Positions 43,852-54,942 are shown, counted from the first letter of the stretch. The stretch is DNA of 64,000 nt from Cristatella mucedo (GCA_009760855.2 WPIO01000011.1:3378001-3442000), one strand, 5' to 3'. Made by a program: numbers and translations. Notes: generated by a model not told the origin, from the sequence alone.

Positions 43852-46800
43852 GCCAAGTGGGATGATTCGGCTAACGAGGCACTAAAAAGCAGTGATGAAG
43901 CTTCTCCAGTTCTCGCAGCTACGCCCGGATTCGGGACCAGCCACTGCCCTCGGTAGTAACTGTACACAATCTAAACCAGTAGCTTTCCCACGATTAAGTC
44001 AAGGACAGATCGGACCATAATCTTGCCCGAGACATTCCATTGTAGTAGGGCTAGAAGGGGCAGGTTGGCGGTGGCGAGTCACAGGTTTTACATTTGGCGG
44101 AATAAAATAAAAGCTCAACTAAAAGTATCCAGTCTCCATCCCAAGGAGACTAATAGCGCCGAGGGAGATGGTCGCTGCAATTAGATCTGTTGTCCAGCAT
44201 TGCTGGCCACAGTCGGGCATTGCAAGAAAAGGACGATAATCCTTCAAGTGAAGCCTTAAAGCAACGAGGTTCGAGCGAGCGAAGACGAACTGCCTATTAG
44301 ATCTGCCATTGGATCCCCTGACTGGACGACATTTAAAAGGAAGCTAGTTACCGAGCAGTTGCTCGAAGTATTTTCGCTGTGCAGACGTACTGTCATGATG
44401 AGTGTATGCATGCGAAAATAGTGCACGCTATGGCCAGTAGAGTCTTATCAGCACATGCTTTCGTCACAGGGCCACGCAAAAGATTTAGCTCTTTTAGAAC
44501 GCAGCTGGATGCTTTCCTAATTACGATTACCAGGCATAGCTGCGTAGCGAGTTAGTTCAGAAGCTTTCCTTTCGATATGTATAGGATATTCCCTTAGGTC
44601 TGGCTGCAGCAGAGGTTAGTAGGTCATACACAAGCGTCGGCTGATCTTACCTAATACAATGCTCACCGTGCAGGTGGGCACGGACAAATCGCTTGGATCG
44701 CCCTGGTGTTTGGGGCTGAGGTAAATAGACACATGGCTCTTTAGGTGGTTTGCAGAGCTGCACGCTTCACCTGCCAGGTAGGAGCAGTGACTGCGACTGC
44801 CAATGTTTCGGCGGTCGCAGCCTAAGACTTTCTAACCAACCACTGACGGTCCTTGCGTCGACGAGAGAAATGCCGGGAAAGCCATGCTGCCAAGAGCTCA
44901 CTCACCTGACGAATGCGAACAGGAATTTGGGCTGAGTCGATTGCATCCTTTGAGCCGCCAGCAGTCCATAGTCCACAATGCCAGCCGTCGAGTCCGACGT
45001 AATACCAATTTCAACGTCGGTGCTATTTATCGCACCATTTATGTAAAACAGCAACCGCTTCCAGGATGACCAGCCGGCTTTCGGAATAGGACAGTACATG
45101 AGGCCGTGACGTAAATCTACTTTGTATCTCCATGATCTGGCTGCCATTCTGTAAGCACATCAGCGATAGTGATGCATTCGAAATTCAGTGCCATCCACAA
45201 ACTACTGCAACCCTACTACTTCTTGCATGAGCCGTGCCGATTCGAGTAAAAAAGCTGAGCATATTTATATTACGCATCTCCAAGACTGCGGCTATTAAAA
45301 GTCGTACCCGATTTACGAATGCTCTACAAATGGCTTGCAACAGACGAATGAATAAACTTTCTGCTGGCATCAGGGCCATCGTTAAACGAGGCAATTGCCT
45401 ACTTGCTCAGGAGTTTAAGGATAGCGTATAAGCAGGATGTGTCTCCACTTTGCTATTATTGATCGATAAGCAGGTGACACGAGTGAGAGAGAGAGAAAGA
45501 AGAGGAGAGAGAGAGGCTCCGATCAGTCACAACGCTGTCAATCGTCGTACCTCAGTCGCTGATGTTGACTGCACACGTCGGCAACGAGCTGCTGCCGCTG
45601 CTTTTGGATTTCGCTCAGATTGCGAGTAATGCCTTGACGGTCAAGGACGACAACGGCACTTCGGGAAACAAAGTATCCTTCAATAACGGCCTGAAAATCA
45701 AAAGTAGCGACGATTGTATTTCTCCGTGCTAAACGCACCAGCTAAACGGTGGCGACCGCGTAAGACTGCCTCGCTTCACCTCGTGTGCCGAGCACAGTTC
45801 CGATCGCACAATTGGAGCCAAAGAACGACAGCAGCCATGCGGCCTTCACGTTCGGCAGTACCCAACGTCACGCTTGTGGCTAGCCCGAGCAAACGGAGAG
45901 TGCGGATGCTGAGACACGCACCGGCTGATCGAGCGATGTCCGTTTACTGAACGACTACAGAACTATTTCAAACAGGGGGCCCTAGCAGAACTCTTAAATG
46001 AGAGATTGGTCTGAAAATACTAATCGATGTGCAGCACCTGTACATGTGACATCGATGACAAGCAAACCCAACATCGGATTGCCATATGAGCGTTTTTCAC
46101 TCTCTGCCCTCAGCACTCTTCCGGACCTCCGCAGAAAGTTCCGTTGCTGCTTTTAGCTAGCCCGTTCCTTTCTTAGTTATGTGCATGCAAATATAAAGCA
46201 TCTCCTGATGGCAGTCATCCCTATTGCAGAGTCAGAGCCAGAGACATACACATTTCAGCCTACACTGCCATCATCTACTAAAAAGGGCTGATCACTTGTG
46301 AGAATATACAAGCAAAGCGATTTCCACTGAATAATAATAATAATAATGTACTTGATAAAGCGCCCTCAGAGAACTTAATCTCTCTCTAGGCGCTTTACAT
46401 TTGCTGCAAAGGGAAATGCAATTGAATGGTAAGTAAAATCATGCTTGAGAAACAAACAAAATTAATAACATGGTTAGGGTTGACATGCACAGGGTCAGCA
46501 TGCAAATGTGGTTAGTGGCAGCATGCACAGTGTCAGCACGAATAAGCCCGTAAAGGACGAATCATAGGGACCCACTAAATGCTGTCCTAAATAGGTGTGT
46601 TTTTAAGTTTCTTTTAAATGTGGTCAGGTCAGGGGATGTTCTGACGCAGATCGGGAGGGAGTTCCAGGCTTTGGGAGCATACGAACTAAATGCACGGTCT
46701 CCAAAGGATTTAAGGTTTGTACGAGGTATTTCTAGACTGTTGGATTCCGAAAAGTTGGTGGTACGATGCTTGGCCTGATGGGGGAGTATGTCGGAGAGAT

Positions 46801-48865
46801 AGGCTTGAGCCATAGAATGAAAGGACCTAAAAGTGAGTGACAAAACCTTGAAGTCAATCCGTTGCTTGACTGGTAGCCAGTGCAGGTCGCGAGAAGTGGA
46901 GTAATGTGGCAAGTGCGACGCTCACGACAGACAAGCCTAGCTGCCGAGTTTTGCACCAGCTGCAATCGTCTGATCGCACATGCTGGTAGGCCAGTGAGCA
47001 GTGAATTGCAAAAGTCGAGACGGGATGTCACGAATGCATGGACCAACTTAAACGTGGTATCCTTATCTAAACAAGCCCGAATTTTAGCAATGTTATGAAG
47101 CTGAAAATAGGCAGATTTGACTGTGGAGCTGATATGGTCGTCTAACGAGAGGTCGCTTTGGAATATGACACCTAGATTTCGAGCTGATTCGACAGGAGAT
47201 ATGTTGGCAGAGCCAATTTTGAGAGACAGCCTTTCCAATCTCTGAATCACACTGGGTTTGCCCATAACTAGTAAGTTAGTTTTGTCATCGTTTAGTTTTA
47301 GAAAATGTGCTGCCATGCATGTGCGGATGTCATCAATGCATGCAGCAAGTGAGTTTAGAGAATTTGAGGTGCTCGAAGGCTGGGAGGGATCAAAGCAAAG
47401 GTACAACTGAGTGTCATCCGCATAGAAGTGAAAGCCTATATTGTGCTTGGCAATCACATCAGCAAGAGGGAGAGTATAAACCGTGAAAATAACCGGACCT
47501 AGCACGGAGCCCTGAGGTACTCCATATTTCAGAGGTCCTTCAGATGATCTTTGTCTATTCATGTCAATACTCTGGAGTCTCCCACTGAGATAGAACCTGA
47601 ACCACTGCAGAGCAGTGCCAGTGATGCCCAGGCGAGATGAGAGGCGTTCTAGAAGAACTTTGTGATCATGTCACGGTGTCAAAAGCTGCCGAAAGATCGA
47701 GAAAAACAAGCAGAGACACTCTACCCATGTCTGCATTCCTAAGTAGATCGTTGTATACCCTAAGCAATGCTGATTCTGTGGAGTGATTAGCTCTAAAGCC
47801 AGACTGGAACTTACTAGCAAGGTGTGAGGTTTCGATATACGAGTTCAGCTGGTCTGCCACGACCCGTTTCAGTGTCTTTGATAGGAACTGTAGAAGGGAG
47901 ACTGGGAGAATAGCTTTCCGTACATTTGGCCTACGGGTAGAGATTAAGCCTAGCCTTTAATAGCAACAACAGCTAAGACTGATCGGTTCAAGCTGCTAAA
48001 GTGAAAGAGCTACGGGGCAGAAGTATTTGGTCACGCCAAAAAATACTCAACTTTTGTATAGCGCACTCACAGCCTACGCGGCTATCGGTACGCATTCGGT
48101 AGCCAACAGACTTTGTCTCATGCAACAAAGAGATAGTGGGAAGCATAGCAGAGTCAGGAGAGCAGGTGAGGTAGTGAGTAGCATGGAAGTAGCAGCTCAG
48201 GACCGCTGAAAAGGATGAGCCATAATCGGCAGTACTTTAGTAGTCGTCGTTTCGTAAGAAATGTGGAAGCGAGTTCCACAGCCTAGGACCTGCAGAGCTA
48301 AGCCTTCTGTCGCCAACGGTCTTTAAGCAGAGGAATGGAACAGCTTATTTACTGTCCGAACAGGACCTGAGGGCGCGAAGGAGGCTGAACCTGATGCAGC
48401 AGTTCAGCTACGTACGAAGGAGCCAAGCCGTGGCTCAGGGCCTTGTGGGTCAGCGTAAGAATCCTTCGCGCAGGGAGGGCAGCAGTCCGCCGGCACGTCG
48501 AGATCGCTCGAGCCGAGAGCTCTGCCTGCTCCTCGGAAAGGGGAGCCGCACAATGACGCGGGCCGACGGCGGGCACGAAGCCGCTGGAAGCGTGGCCGCC
48601 AGCTTTCGATGAGACCGCCGCCGCCTACTGGGGGATTCGCACAGGGAGCAGCTGCTGACAGACGCCGACGCTCCTGCGGCTTCCAGTGGCCCCGCTCCCG
48701 ACTTACTTCGTCCGAAGGATAGCTGGCCACCACGAGCATCACCATGACAGCGGAGGCCGCCAGCGACAGGCAGACGTGCTTGAGCTGCAGCCGCCGCAGC
48801 CAGCCGCTCGCGGCGGCAGCCGCAGGATGTCCGAAATGCGACGCCTCTTTAGCCGGTCGATGCAT
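42483..48865 (-). CDS. Carbohydrate sulfotransferase gene 2 (Sulfotransfer_2 family), four exons
   Basis: Exons: 48865-48707 (ATG, Ala-rich N-terminus, membrane segment VCLSLAASAVMVMLVVA), 45690-45551 (stem), 45148-44906 (CPIPKAGWSSWKR, residues about 119-131) and 42957-42483 (VRDPWRRLVSAY completed across the junction at about 180-190, HWAPMWQLCDFC, GYSDVPPGW, TGA). Lengths 159, 140, 243 and 475 keep phase and give 338 residues. Junctions: GACGAA|GTAAGT, CTGAG|GTACGA and GTCAG|GTGAGT, with acceptors TTTTCAG, CTTACAG and CGTAG. N-glycosylation sites NLS, NST and NYT. Lumenal catalytic domain, Golgi membrane anchor; PAPS-dependent sulfation is inferred from the family. Intron 1 contains two LINEs on the same strand. 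Intron 3 contains a SINE, a duplicated palindrome and a duplicated block next to the acceptor. Confidence 0.9.
42965..43112 (+). repeat. Tandem duplication beside the exon 4 acceptor of gene 2
   Basis: Two 70-75 bp units share GGAATAAACGCACAC, AGGTCTGTTAGGGCCAGA and TTTCGAGATTC. Gene 1 has one related unit at the same place (AGAAGTTCACGAAGGTCTA). The repeat lies over the usual branch-point zone of intron 3. Confidence 0.8.
43272..43434 (-). mobile_element. tRNA-derived SINE, copy 3 (intron 3 of gene 2)
   Basis: On the minus strand: GCCGTGCTGGTTTGGCCCAG, GGTTAAGGTGCTCGCACC, a B-box-like GGCTTGAGCCC and a diverged hairpin tail ending in ATT repeats. Body mutated but complete. Confidence 0.75.
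43579..43911. repeat. Tandem pair of units, each with a (CT)nCGCG(GA)n palindrome
   Basis: Two head-to-tail units of about 165 bp share AAGTTTTTATCTCACCTAGC, a CT run, CTCGCGAG at the centre, a GA run and GCCGCCAAGTGGGATGATTC to CTTCTCCAGTTCTC. Each CT-CGCG-GA run is a near-perfect self-complementary arm of about 30-40 bp. It lies in intron 3 of gene 2. Confidence 0.95.
43912..44900. other. Rest of intron 3 of gene 2
   Basis: No exon supported. A worn LINE family 1 scrap is visible at 44315-44350 (ATCCCCTGACTGGACGACA). Confidence 0.45.
46334..47907 (-). mobile_element. LINE family 1, reverse transcriptase to 3' end, in intron 1 of gene 2
   Basis: GAATA at 46329-46333 and 47908-47912 is a likely target duplication. 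Going 5' to 3' on the minus strand: LLVFLDLSAAFDTVT; then an indel near 47665; YGVPQGSVLGPVIF; the intact catalytic FYADDTQLYLCF; LKLNDDKTNLLVMG; RLDFCNSLLTGLPACAIRRL; a one-base deletion near 46889 relative to the copy at 19401; then LHWLPVKQRIDFKVLSLTF and FKRNLKTHLFRTAF. The hairpin and (ATT)n tail follow. It is the best-preserved family member here but lacks the endonuclease. Confidence 0.93.
48040..48470 (-). mobile_element. LINE family 2, 3' fragment in intron 1 of gene 2
   Basis: It aligns with 32400-32810 and 29800-30190. The minus strand has SHGLAPSYVAELLHQVQPP, then the family 3' UTR with AGCCGCGTAGGCTGTGAGTG and a GCGCTATACAAA end. No catalytic part. It ends about 235 bp from the exon 1 donor. 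Confidence 0.82.
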
Positions 48866-51075
48866 TGGCGCATCAGGTCGCTCGAGCCAGAAAGCAGTGA
48901 TTAGACTGGCGGCAACCAGCCAGGGTGAATGCAGCTACAAAGCGTCGTCATCCGAGCGTGCTTCAGAGCGCCTCCAAAGCCCCCTAGCGTGCACGACGCT
49001 CATCTATACGAAAGCCGATTAGTGAAGGCGCTGCTGCGGCTGCTGCCGTAGGCGTGCCGTGATGTGGCTAGAGCTGGGGGGCGGGGTAGGTACTAGAGGG
49101 GGGTAGGTGGTGGCAGGCAATTGGGGCCATTGCATGGGGGGGGGGCCAGCACGGGTAACCGCTGCTTCGGTGCCTGCTAGTTTGCTGTCGCCGAACAGGT
49201 GGCCGGCAGGCATTGTTTGGTGACAGGAGCCAGTGACGGACGGCATGCAATTCGCCCGCATCGAAGCGAACGCCTTCGCTGCAGATCTGCTGCTCGGCTT
49301 TGGCTGAGCCGGTGCGTGACCGAGAGTGGCAACCGGCGGCTGGAGGAAGTACGACGAGTAATCAACCAAGGCGACTCGGCGCGGCTTGAATGAGTTGATA
49401 GAGATAGTGGGATTAAGCGAGTAATCCAGAGCCGCGAGGCTGTACAGCGCTTCCTTGGCACACGTCAATGCGAATACGTCGTGGCGGCGAAGCGAATATT
49501 GTGCCGCGTATTTGCAATCTCAGCGGCTCCTTAACCCGCAGCTTCACCCTGCTTCGCCACGCGCCGCTTCGCGACTCCTCCAATCCGATCGATCGATCCA
49601 ATCCGCCGCTTCTCGCGCCGCTCTCTCGGTAGCTCTCAACGCTTCGACCGGAAATCTGACCGCGAATCCGGCCGCCGCGGCCGCGATATCGCGCCGCCGT
49701 CGCCGGCTTGCCGCGCAGTCAGCTCAGCAAGCGGAGAACTCTCGCGGCTTGCTCGCGTCGCCGCCGCCGACGGCTGCTCGTCGTCGGCTGCCTGCCGACG
49801 GGGGCTTCGCTTCCCTTTCTCTCTTTGCTTTCGTCGTCGTCCTCGTCGCCCTTCGTCGCGATTGGCCGGCAGCTCTGACCGCCGAGGTTTCATTAATAGC
49901 GCCGCCGCCGCAATTCGTTCGCCCTCTCCGCTTCGCGGTGAGTTCGCGGCGGCGGCGGCGCGCCGAGCCCGCCGTCGCTTTGGAGAGTGCGATCTCGATG
50001 GCCGCTACCGAGCGGTGCGTCGACCTCGGCGATTTTGCGGAGCCGCGGGCGGATGTACGTACGTACGTACGTCGCCGCGCGATCGCCGCCGGCGCACCGG
50101 CCTCCCGCGCCGATCCCCGATTGCGCGCGCTCCAACTCCGCCCGCGACCGACGCTGAGCGCTAGCGCCGCTCTGGGGCACGGCGCTTCTTTCCGGGCAGC
50201 GCGGGCGACGTTGGACCGCGGGCGATCGACGGGCACCGCGTGGGCGACTTTTGCCGCCCGAGGACGCGACGGATGCGTCGGCGGCAGCTGCGGCGAAGAG
50301 CCGCCGGGCGACACGAGCGGAGCGGTGATGTCGCTCGCACGCGCGAGCGACATGGCGGCCCGCGGCCAGAGATCGCCGCCACGCGGCCGGCCGCCGTCTG
50401 GCGGCGATCTCTGGCCGCGGCCGGCGGCGCGAGTGTACGTCGGATGGAGCGCAGCGCCCGGTGCACTCACCGCGACGGCCGAAGCTGCAGGACGCTCGGC
50501 GCGCGTACGCGCGTCCGCCGCTATGTCGCCCGTGGGTGGGCAGAACCAGTAGGCCCAGCCGCAGTACCAGCGCAGCGATCAGTTCGCTGCGGCCAGCGGT
50601 TCCGCCGTCTAACCGCGATGTGAGACCGGTCGGATGTTCTCCGGTGACGTCGCGGCGTTAGTGGGCGGCGCTGCGCTCGTCTCCTCGCTGTGCTCGTCAC
50701 CGACCGGCGAGCTAAGCGGCGAGTGCCACGGTTGGCGGGAAGGTCACGTGACCACCCAGAGGGCGGTCGTCGCGAGCGGAGCCGACGCGAGCCGCCAGCC
50801 TGGTAGTGCCAGGCGGGCGCGCCCTGCGCCGTTCAAGGTTGACCGTCGCTGTTTACGTTGGCGCCCCAGGTCGGGGCGTGGCCCCGGAGGTAGTACCTGT
50901 GCAAGGTACGGCAGCTGCGGCGGCCGTCCCGCGCGACCGCGCCCGGCAGCCGCACGCCCTCCTCGGCTGAGAAGGACGGCTGCGGCGATCCGGTTGCGTC
51001 GTCGCGAGACGAAACATTAGGAAGGGGCAGCGGCAGCGCAGCGGCGGCGGCTGTGGAGCAGGGCGGCGCCAGCAA
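48866..51075. promoter_or_regulatory. CpG-rich region upstream of sulfotransferase gene 2
   Basis: Very CpG-dense from 49450 to 51070, adjoining exon 1, as in gene 1. A CpG-island promoter and 5' UTR are likely. Frames of 248-365 codons on opposite strands (49455-50552 plus, 49724-50470 minus) are both Arg/Ala/Pro-rich, domain-free and mutually overlapping, which is what stop-poor GC-rich DNA gives. G-rich runs at 49075-49145 could form quadruplexes. A 22-bp inverted repeat lies at 50358-50418. Confidence 0.5.
50358..50418. repeat. Perfect 22-bp inverted repeat with 17-nt loop
   Basis: The arms 50358-50379 and 50397-50418 are exact complements (core GGCCAGAGATCGCCGCCA). The loop itself contains GGCCGGCC. 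A smaller hairpin, GTCGCTCGC and GCGAGCGAC, lies just upstream at 50329-50350. Confidence 0.92.
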
Positions 51076-51137
51076 TTCCGTCTACCCCAGCTCCAGCTCG
51101 CGTGACTGACTGCATTGAGTGCTCGCCGAGGCGGCGA

Positions 51138-51422
51138 GGGTTTGGTCCAGCGGATAAGGTGCTCGCCCCGACCAAGGTCTGCCTGAGCTCGTGAGCCCCG
51201 AGGCGTTTGTGAAGCGCCTGAATAGATAATATAATTCATTATATAATTCATTTGTATAGCGCCCCAAGAGAACTAAATCGTTATTCAGGCGCTTCACATA
51301 TGCCTCAGGGCTCGAGCCCACGACCTCAGCCGGACCTTAATCGGGGCGAGCACCTTAACCGCTGGACCAACCCAGCTCGGCAGAGATTAAGTTCTCTTGG
51401 GGCGCTATATAAATGAATTATA
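51138..51422 (+). mobile_element. tRNA-derived SINE, copy 4, interrupted by another SINE
   Basis: The head (TTGGTCCAGCGGATAAGGTG) and body run to GAATAGA at 51226. The tail resumes at 51385 with GATTAAGTTCTCTTGGGGCG and AAATGAATTA. The break falls inside the 3' hairpin. Confidence 0.92.
51227..51381 (-). mobile_element. tRNA-derived SINE, copy 5, nested in inverse orientation
   Basis: A complete 155-bp element: GCCGAGCTGGGTTGGTCCAG, the A-box TGGTCCAGCGG, B-box GGCTCGAGCCC, the hairpin tail and an AT-rich end. AGA on each side (51224-51226 and 51382-51384) is the probable target duplication. This copy defines both ends of the SINE. Confidence 0.93.
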
Positions 51423-52240
51423 AAACGGGTAGCGACGGCACAGAAGATTGCTGTGCGAGTGCGGCTTCTGAATGGTAGCTGCTACGAGCCCGATACGTCG
51501 TGGCTTATTGTTTAGGCGGTACCAACGAGCCCATGGAGGCAAATCTCGTTGCTTCGGACTAGTCGGCTGCGCTTTGGGCTACGAAATGAGTTTTTCGCAA
51601 GGACTGGTGCTGTACATGCACACGCGCCTCTCTGGGGCTGGCCAAGACATAGAAACGAATCTGCTAGTCTACGTTGACATTTCGCGCTTGCTATATTGCG
51701 GTGCAGGCGCTCTGTCTTAGCTGTCGCACTGTGCTACCTTGGGGGGATGGGGCATCTCTGCATGAAACGAGGCAGCGTCTGCGACTCGCTGTAGCCGTGC
51801 TTGGACGCTCCTGCTCCCTACTACGCCAGGCGCAGGTCTCGCGTCGGCGAGCGGACGAGCACCGTTACGGGCACTTCGCTTGTGGCGAAGGGACTCCAGT
51901 TTGGAAGCCCGCTTTTAGCACCGAAGCCGGACGTCCGGCCTCGTACGTCGGCGCTGCCGCTGCTGGCTGCCGATTCGGCGGATAATTCGCAGCCAGCCTA
52001 TCGGGCCATTCTCCTTTCCAATCGGGCCATTCTCCTTTCGAGATTCTCCTTTCCATTCTCCATTCTCCTTTCGGGCTTCCAATTGCCCTAAGGAAGATAT
52101 TACTACAATCTGCTGGTCGCCAAGGTCAGATGATGAGCAGGCCCGGATGAGTAATGTTCGCGAAATCTTTGCCTGATATTCGGATCTCGATAGCCCTTGC
52201 ACGTAAATGTAAGGGAGGATACGCTCAACGTCGGAGAGAC
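51423..52240. other. Unassigned DNA
   Basis: Short overlapping frames, no recognised domain. A local repeat of ATCGGGCCATTCTCCTTTC occurs near 52000-52065. Confidence 0.35.
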
Positions 52241-52241
52241 A

Positions 52242-52244
<3 letters not shown>

Positions 52245-52316
<72 letters not shown>

Positions 52317-52335
52317 AGAGAGAGAGAGAGAGAGG
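52245..52335. repeat. (GA)n microsatellite
   Basis: About 90 bp of GA with GGGAGGGA interruptions. Confidence 0.96.
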
Positions 52336-52339
52336 GGGA

Positions 52340-54219
52340 AAGAGGAAGAGAAAATCCGGCTGGCCGGCGTCTGCCTGCTGATTGGCTGAAGCTGCGGCGT
52401 TTTGTTCGACGCACAAAGGGTTCGGAAGATTTCAGGTTCGCGCGCGGCCCTCGCTGAGCGCGGTCGGAGCCGTGGCGGGCCGCTTCCGCGTCGGACACTT
52501 CCACCGCCGATTAAGCGGACAGTCTCCGTCGCAGGGACCGAGAGCTCGCCGGCCAACGCCGGATCTCGCGCAGCGTTTCCGACGTTCGACATGCGAATGC
52601 AAAGCGTTTACTCGAGTGCGCGCGCGCGCGCAAAATGCATGCAATGCAAGTTTCAGCATTGCGGTGGCGCGTATTCAGGAAGGAGCGGTGCACTTTGCAC
52701 TTTGCCAGGAAGCGCCGCGAGTCGCCCGATGGACTAAGTTGTCGCTGCGACGTTTTCTTTTGGCAGGTGATGCGTGGGCGTCTTCGCTGCGACTTCCCGT
52801 CGACGGGTTGTATCCTCGACGGAGACTCGCATAGAGAGGCGCCCTCCTGTAGTCGTCGCCTGGCCATTCTGCCGACAAGCGAGCGGCCGGAGTAGCGGAC
52901 GACGGGCAGCGGCAGTGCACGGCGAAGGCGTGCCTAAACGAGCATGCCGAAATGGCGGCGGCGTTCTGAATCGGCCAGATAGGATCGGCATTTTTATTAT
53001 TCGCGGCACCTGAACTATTTCGGCAAAGGGAACCGATGGTGAGACAGTCTATGATAATCTGTGGCAGCACAGGCGAGGAGCTGAGCTTGTCGACCTATGG
53101 ACAGCCGGTGGGAATGCGATCAGACCGGGGCAGGCATCCCTCTGTACATCCACGCCCGACCTCGAATGTAGAACTAGCGAGCGCTCGTGCCAGGCTAAGT
53201 GAGCAACCGACTGGCCGAGCAGCCTTGTCGTTGCGTGGGAAATGTTTCTGGCCCAGAAATCTCGATTGATCCTACACGGATTCCCGTGTCGAATTCCATC
53301 CACAGTTGCCCGTTGTGCGCCAGATCTAGCCAAAGACCAAAGTCAGCTCGAGCGAGCGAGCCCTCCGACTGCTTCCATCCTCTCTGTCGACCGAGTGCCA
53401 ATTGTAGCGACCTCGTTTAGCTGAGAGTGCTGAGCAAGGAGCCGGAGGAGCCTTCCGTTTTGGCGCCGAGTGCTGCTAACGTATAGCCAGCACACGATTG
53501 AGCACCAGCCTCGGCCTTTCGCGGCCACCCGAGAGCGGCCGAGGGCGGTCGGTTGTGACTCCGAGAGGCGCTCGGAGGTGCGAGCCAGCAGGTGCGAGCG
53601 AGCCAGCGACTTGTCAGCGATCAATTGGCGCTCGCCGCACGTACTGCCGAACGGGGCAGTCGGCTGGTGCTCTCACTTCTAACAAAAGACTGGACTGATG
53701 GCCGCGTGACGTGATCCTGCGATCCCGGTGCGAGCGGCATTCGGGCTCTCCCTGCCCGCTCTCTGCTTCGACTCTGGAGAGCCTCGGGCGACGCCTCGGC
53801 CGAGTCACGATCTGGCCGCCAGAGGTCGCCTCAATCGAGTACCGGAGAAGCTGCTCGTGCTGCTCATTGCAGATGGGCTCTGTTGCGCTTTGACTGCTGA
53901 TTAAGTCGATGCGAGAGTGCTAGGTGCAGCGGCAGCGGAACGGTGCCTCCGCTCCAGCGACAGCCCTATATGCCAACCTCCTCCACAAGAGCGTGCGACC
54001 AGCTGAGCTCGAGAGCCCGATCTAGGACTGTGGCCCCGACCGTGGCAGTAGCATCGCGCTCTGAGGCACAGCCAACCCTTCGTTGCAACCCGAGTGAGCA
54101 ATGCACAACGGAAACGCAGTCACTCTACTGCTGCCACCCGGAGCTCTTCGAGGTCACAGGTCACGTGCTGACGCATCCACTGTCGTCAGTGAGCAAAACT
54201 GAAGCAGCGAGTAAGACCT
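52340..54219. other. GC-rich DNA, possible unlinked CpG-rich promoter
   Basis: CpG-rich, with frames open on both strands (52382-52834 plus, 52511-52867 minus, 53036-53269 plus). None has a recognisable domain or matches the sulfotransferase exons. The region lies between gene 2 and gene 3 and could include a 5' end of an unseen gene. Confidence 0.3.
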
Positions 54220-54360
54220 GCCGAGCTGGTTTGGTCTAGCGGTTAAGGTGCTCACTCCGACTAAGGTCTGACTGAGGTCGTGGGCTCGAGCCCCGAGGCA
54301 TATGTGAAGCGCCTGAATAGAGATTAAGCTCTCTTGGGGCGCTATATAAATGAATTACAT
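54220..54360 (+). mobile_element. tRNA-derived SINE, copy 6 (best full-length example)
   Basis: GCCGAGCTGGTTTGGTCTAG start, A-box TGGTCTAGCGG (54232-54242, fits TRGYNNARNNG), B-box GGCTCGAGCCC (54283-54293). The tail hairpin has arms AAGCGCC and GGCGCT around AGAGATTAAGCTCTCT, and the end is AAATGAATTACATT. Confidence 0.93.
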
Positions 54361-54593
54361 TTAAAAGAAATTATATATTTAACTGTCACACCGCGACTGA
54401 AAAGGTTCGCTTGACATGCAGTGAAATAGAGCGTCACGATGGCCCCAGATGGCTCCAGAGTGCTTAAAAAGCATCTTGGATGGCCTAGTGACAAGCAGGG
54501 AGTACCGGTTGTAGCTAGCTCAAATATATCGATCAGTGAAAGTCAGCGCTCCCCAGGTTAGCCTGTACCGGTGCCGATCTGGAACGACAGGAG

Positions 54594-54942
<349 letters not shown>

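Noticed and set aside
46562-47562. Reverse-transcriptase frames as host genes
   Set aside because: They sit in 5'-truncated LINE copies with hairpin, ATT tail and target duplications; they are mobile-element remnants.
49455-50552. 365-codon plus-strand frame in the CpG-rich region, and the 248-codon minus frame overlapping it
   Set aside because: Both strands are open over the same DNA, composition is Arg/Ala/Pro from GC-rich codons, there is no domain, and the plus frame does not start with ATG.
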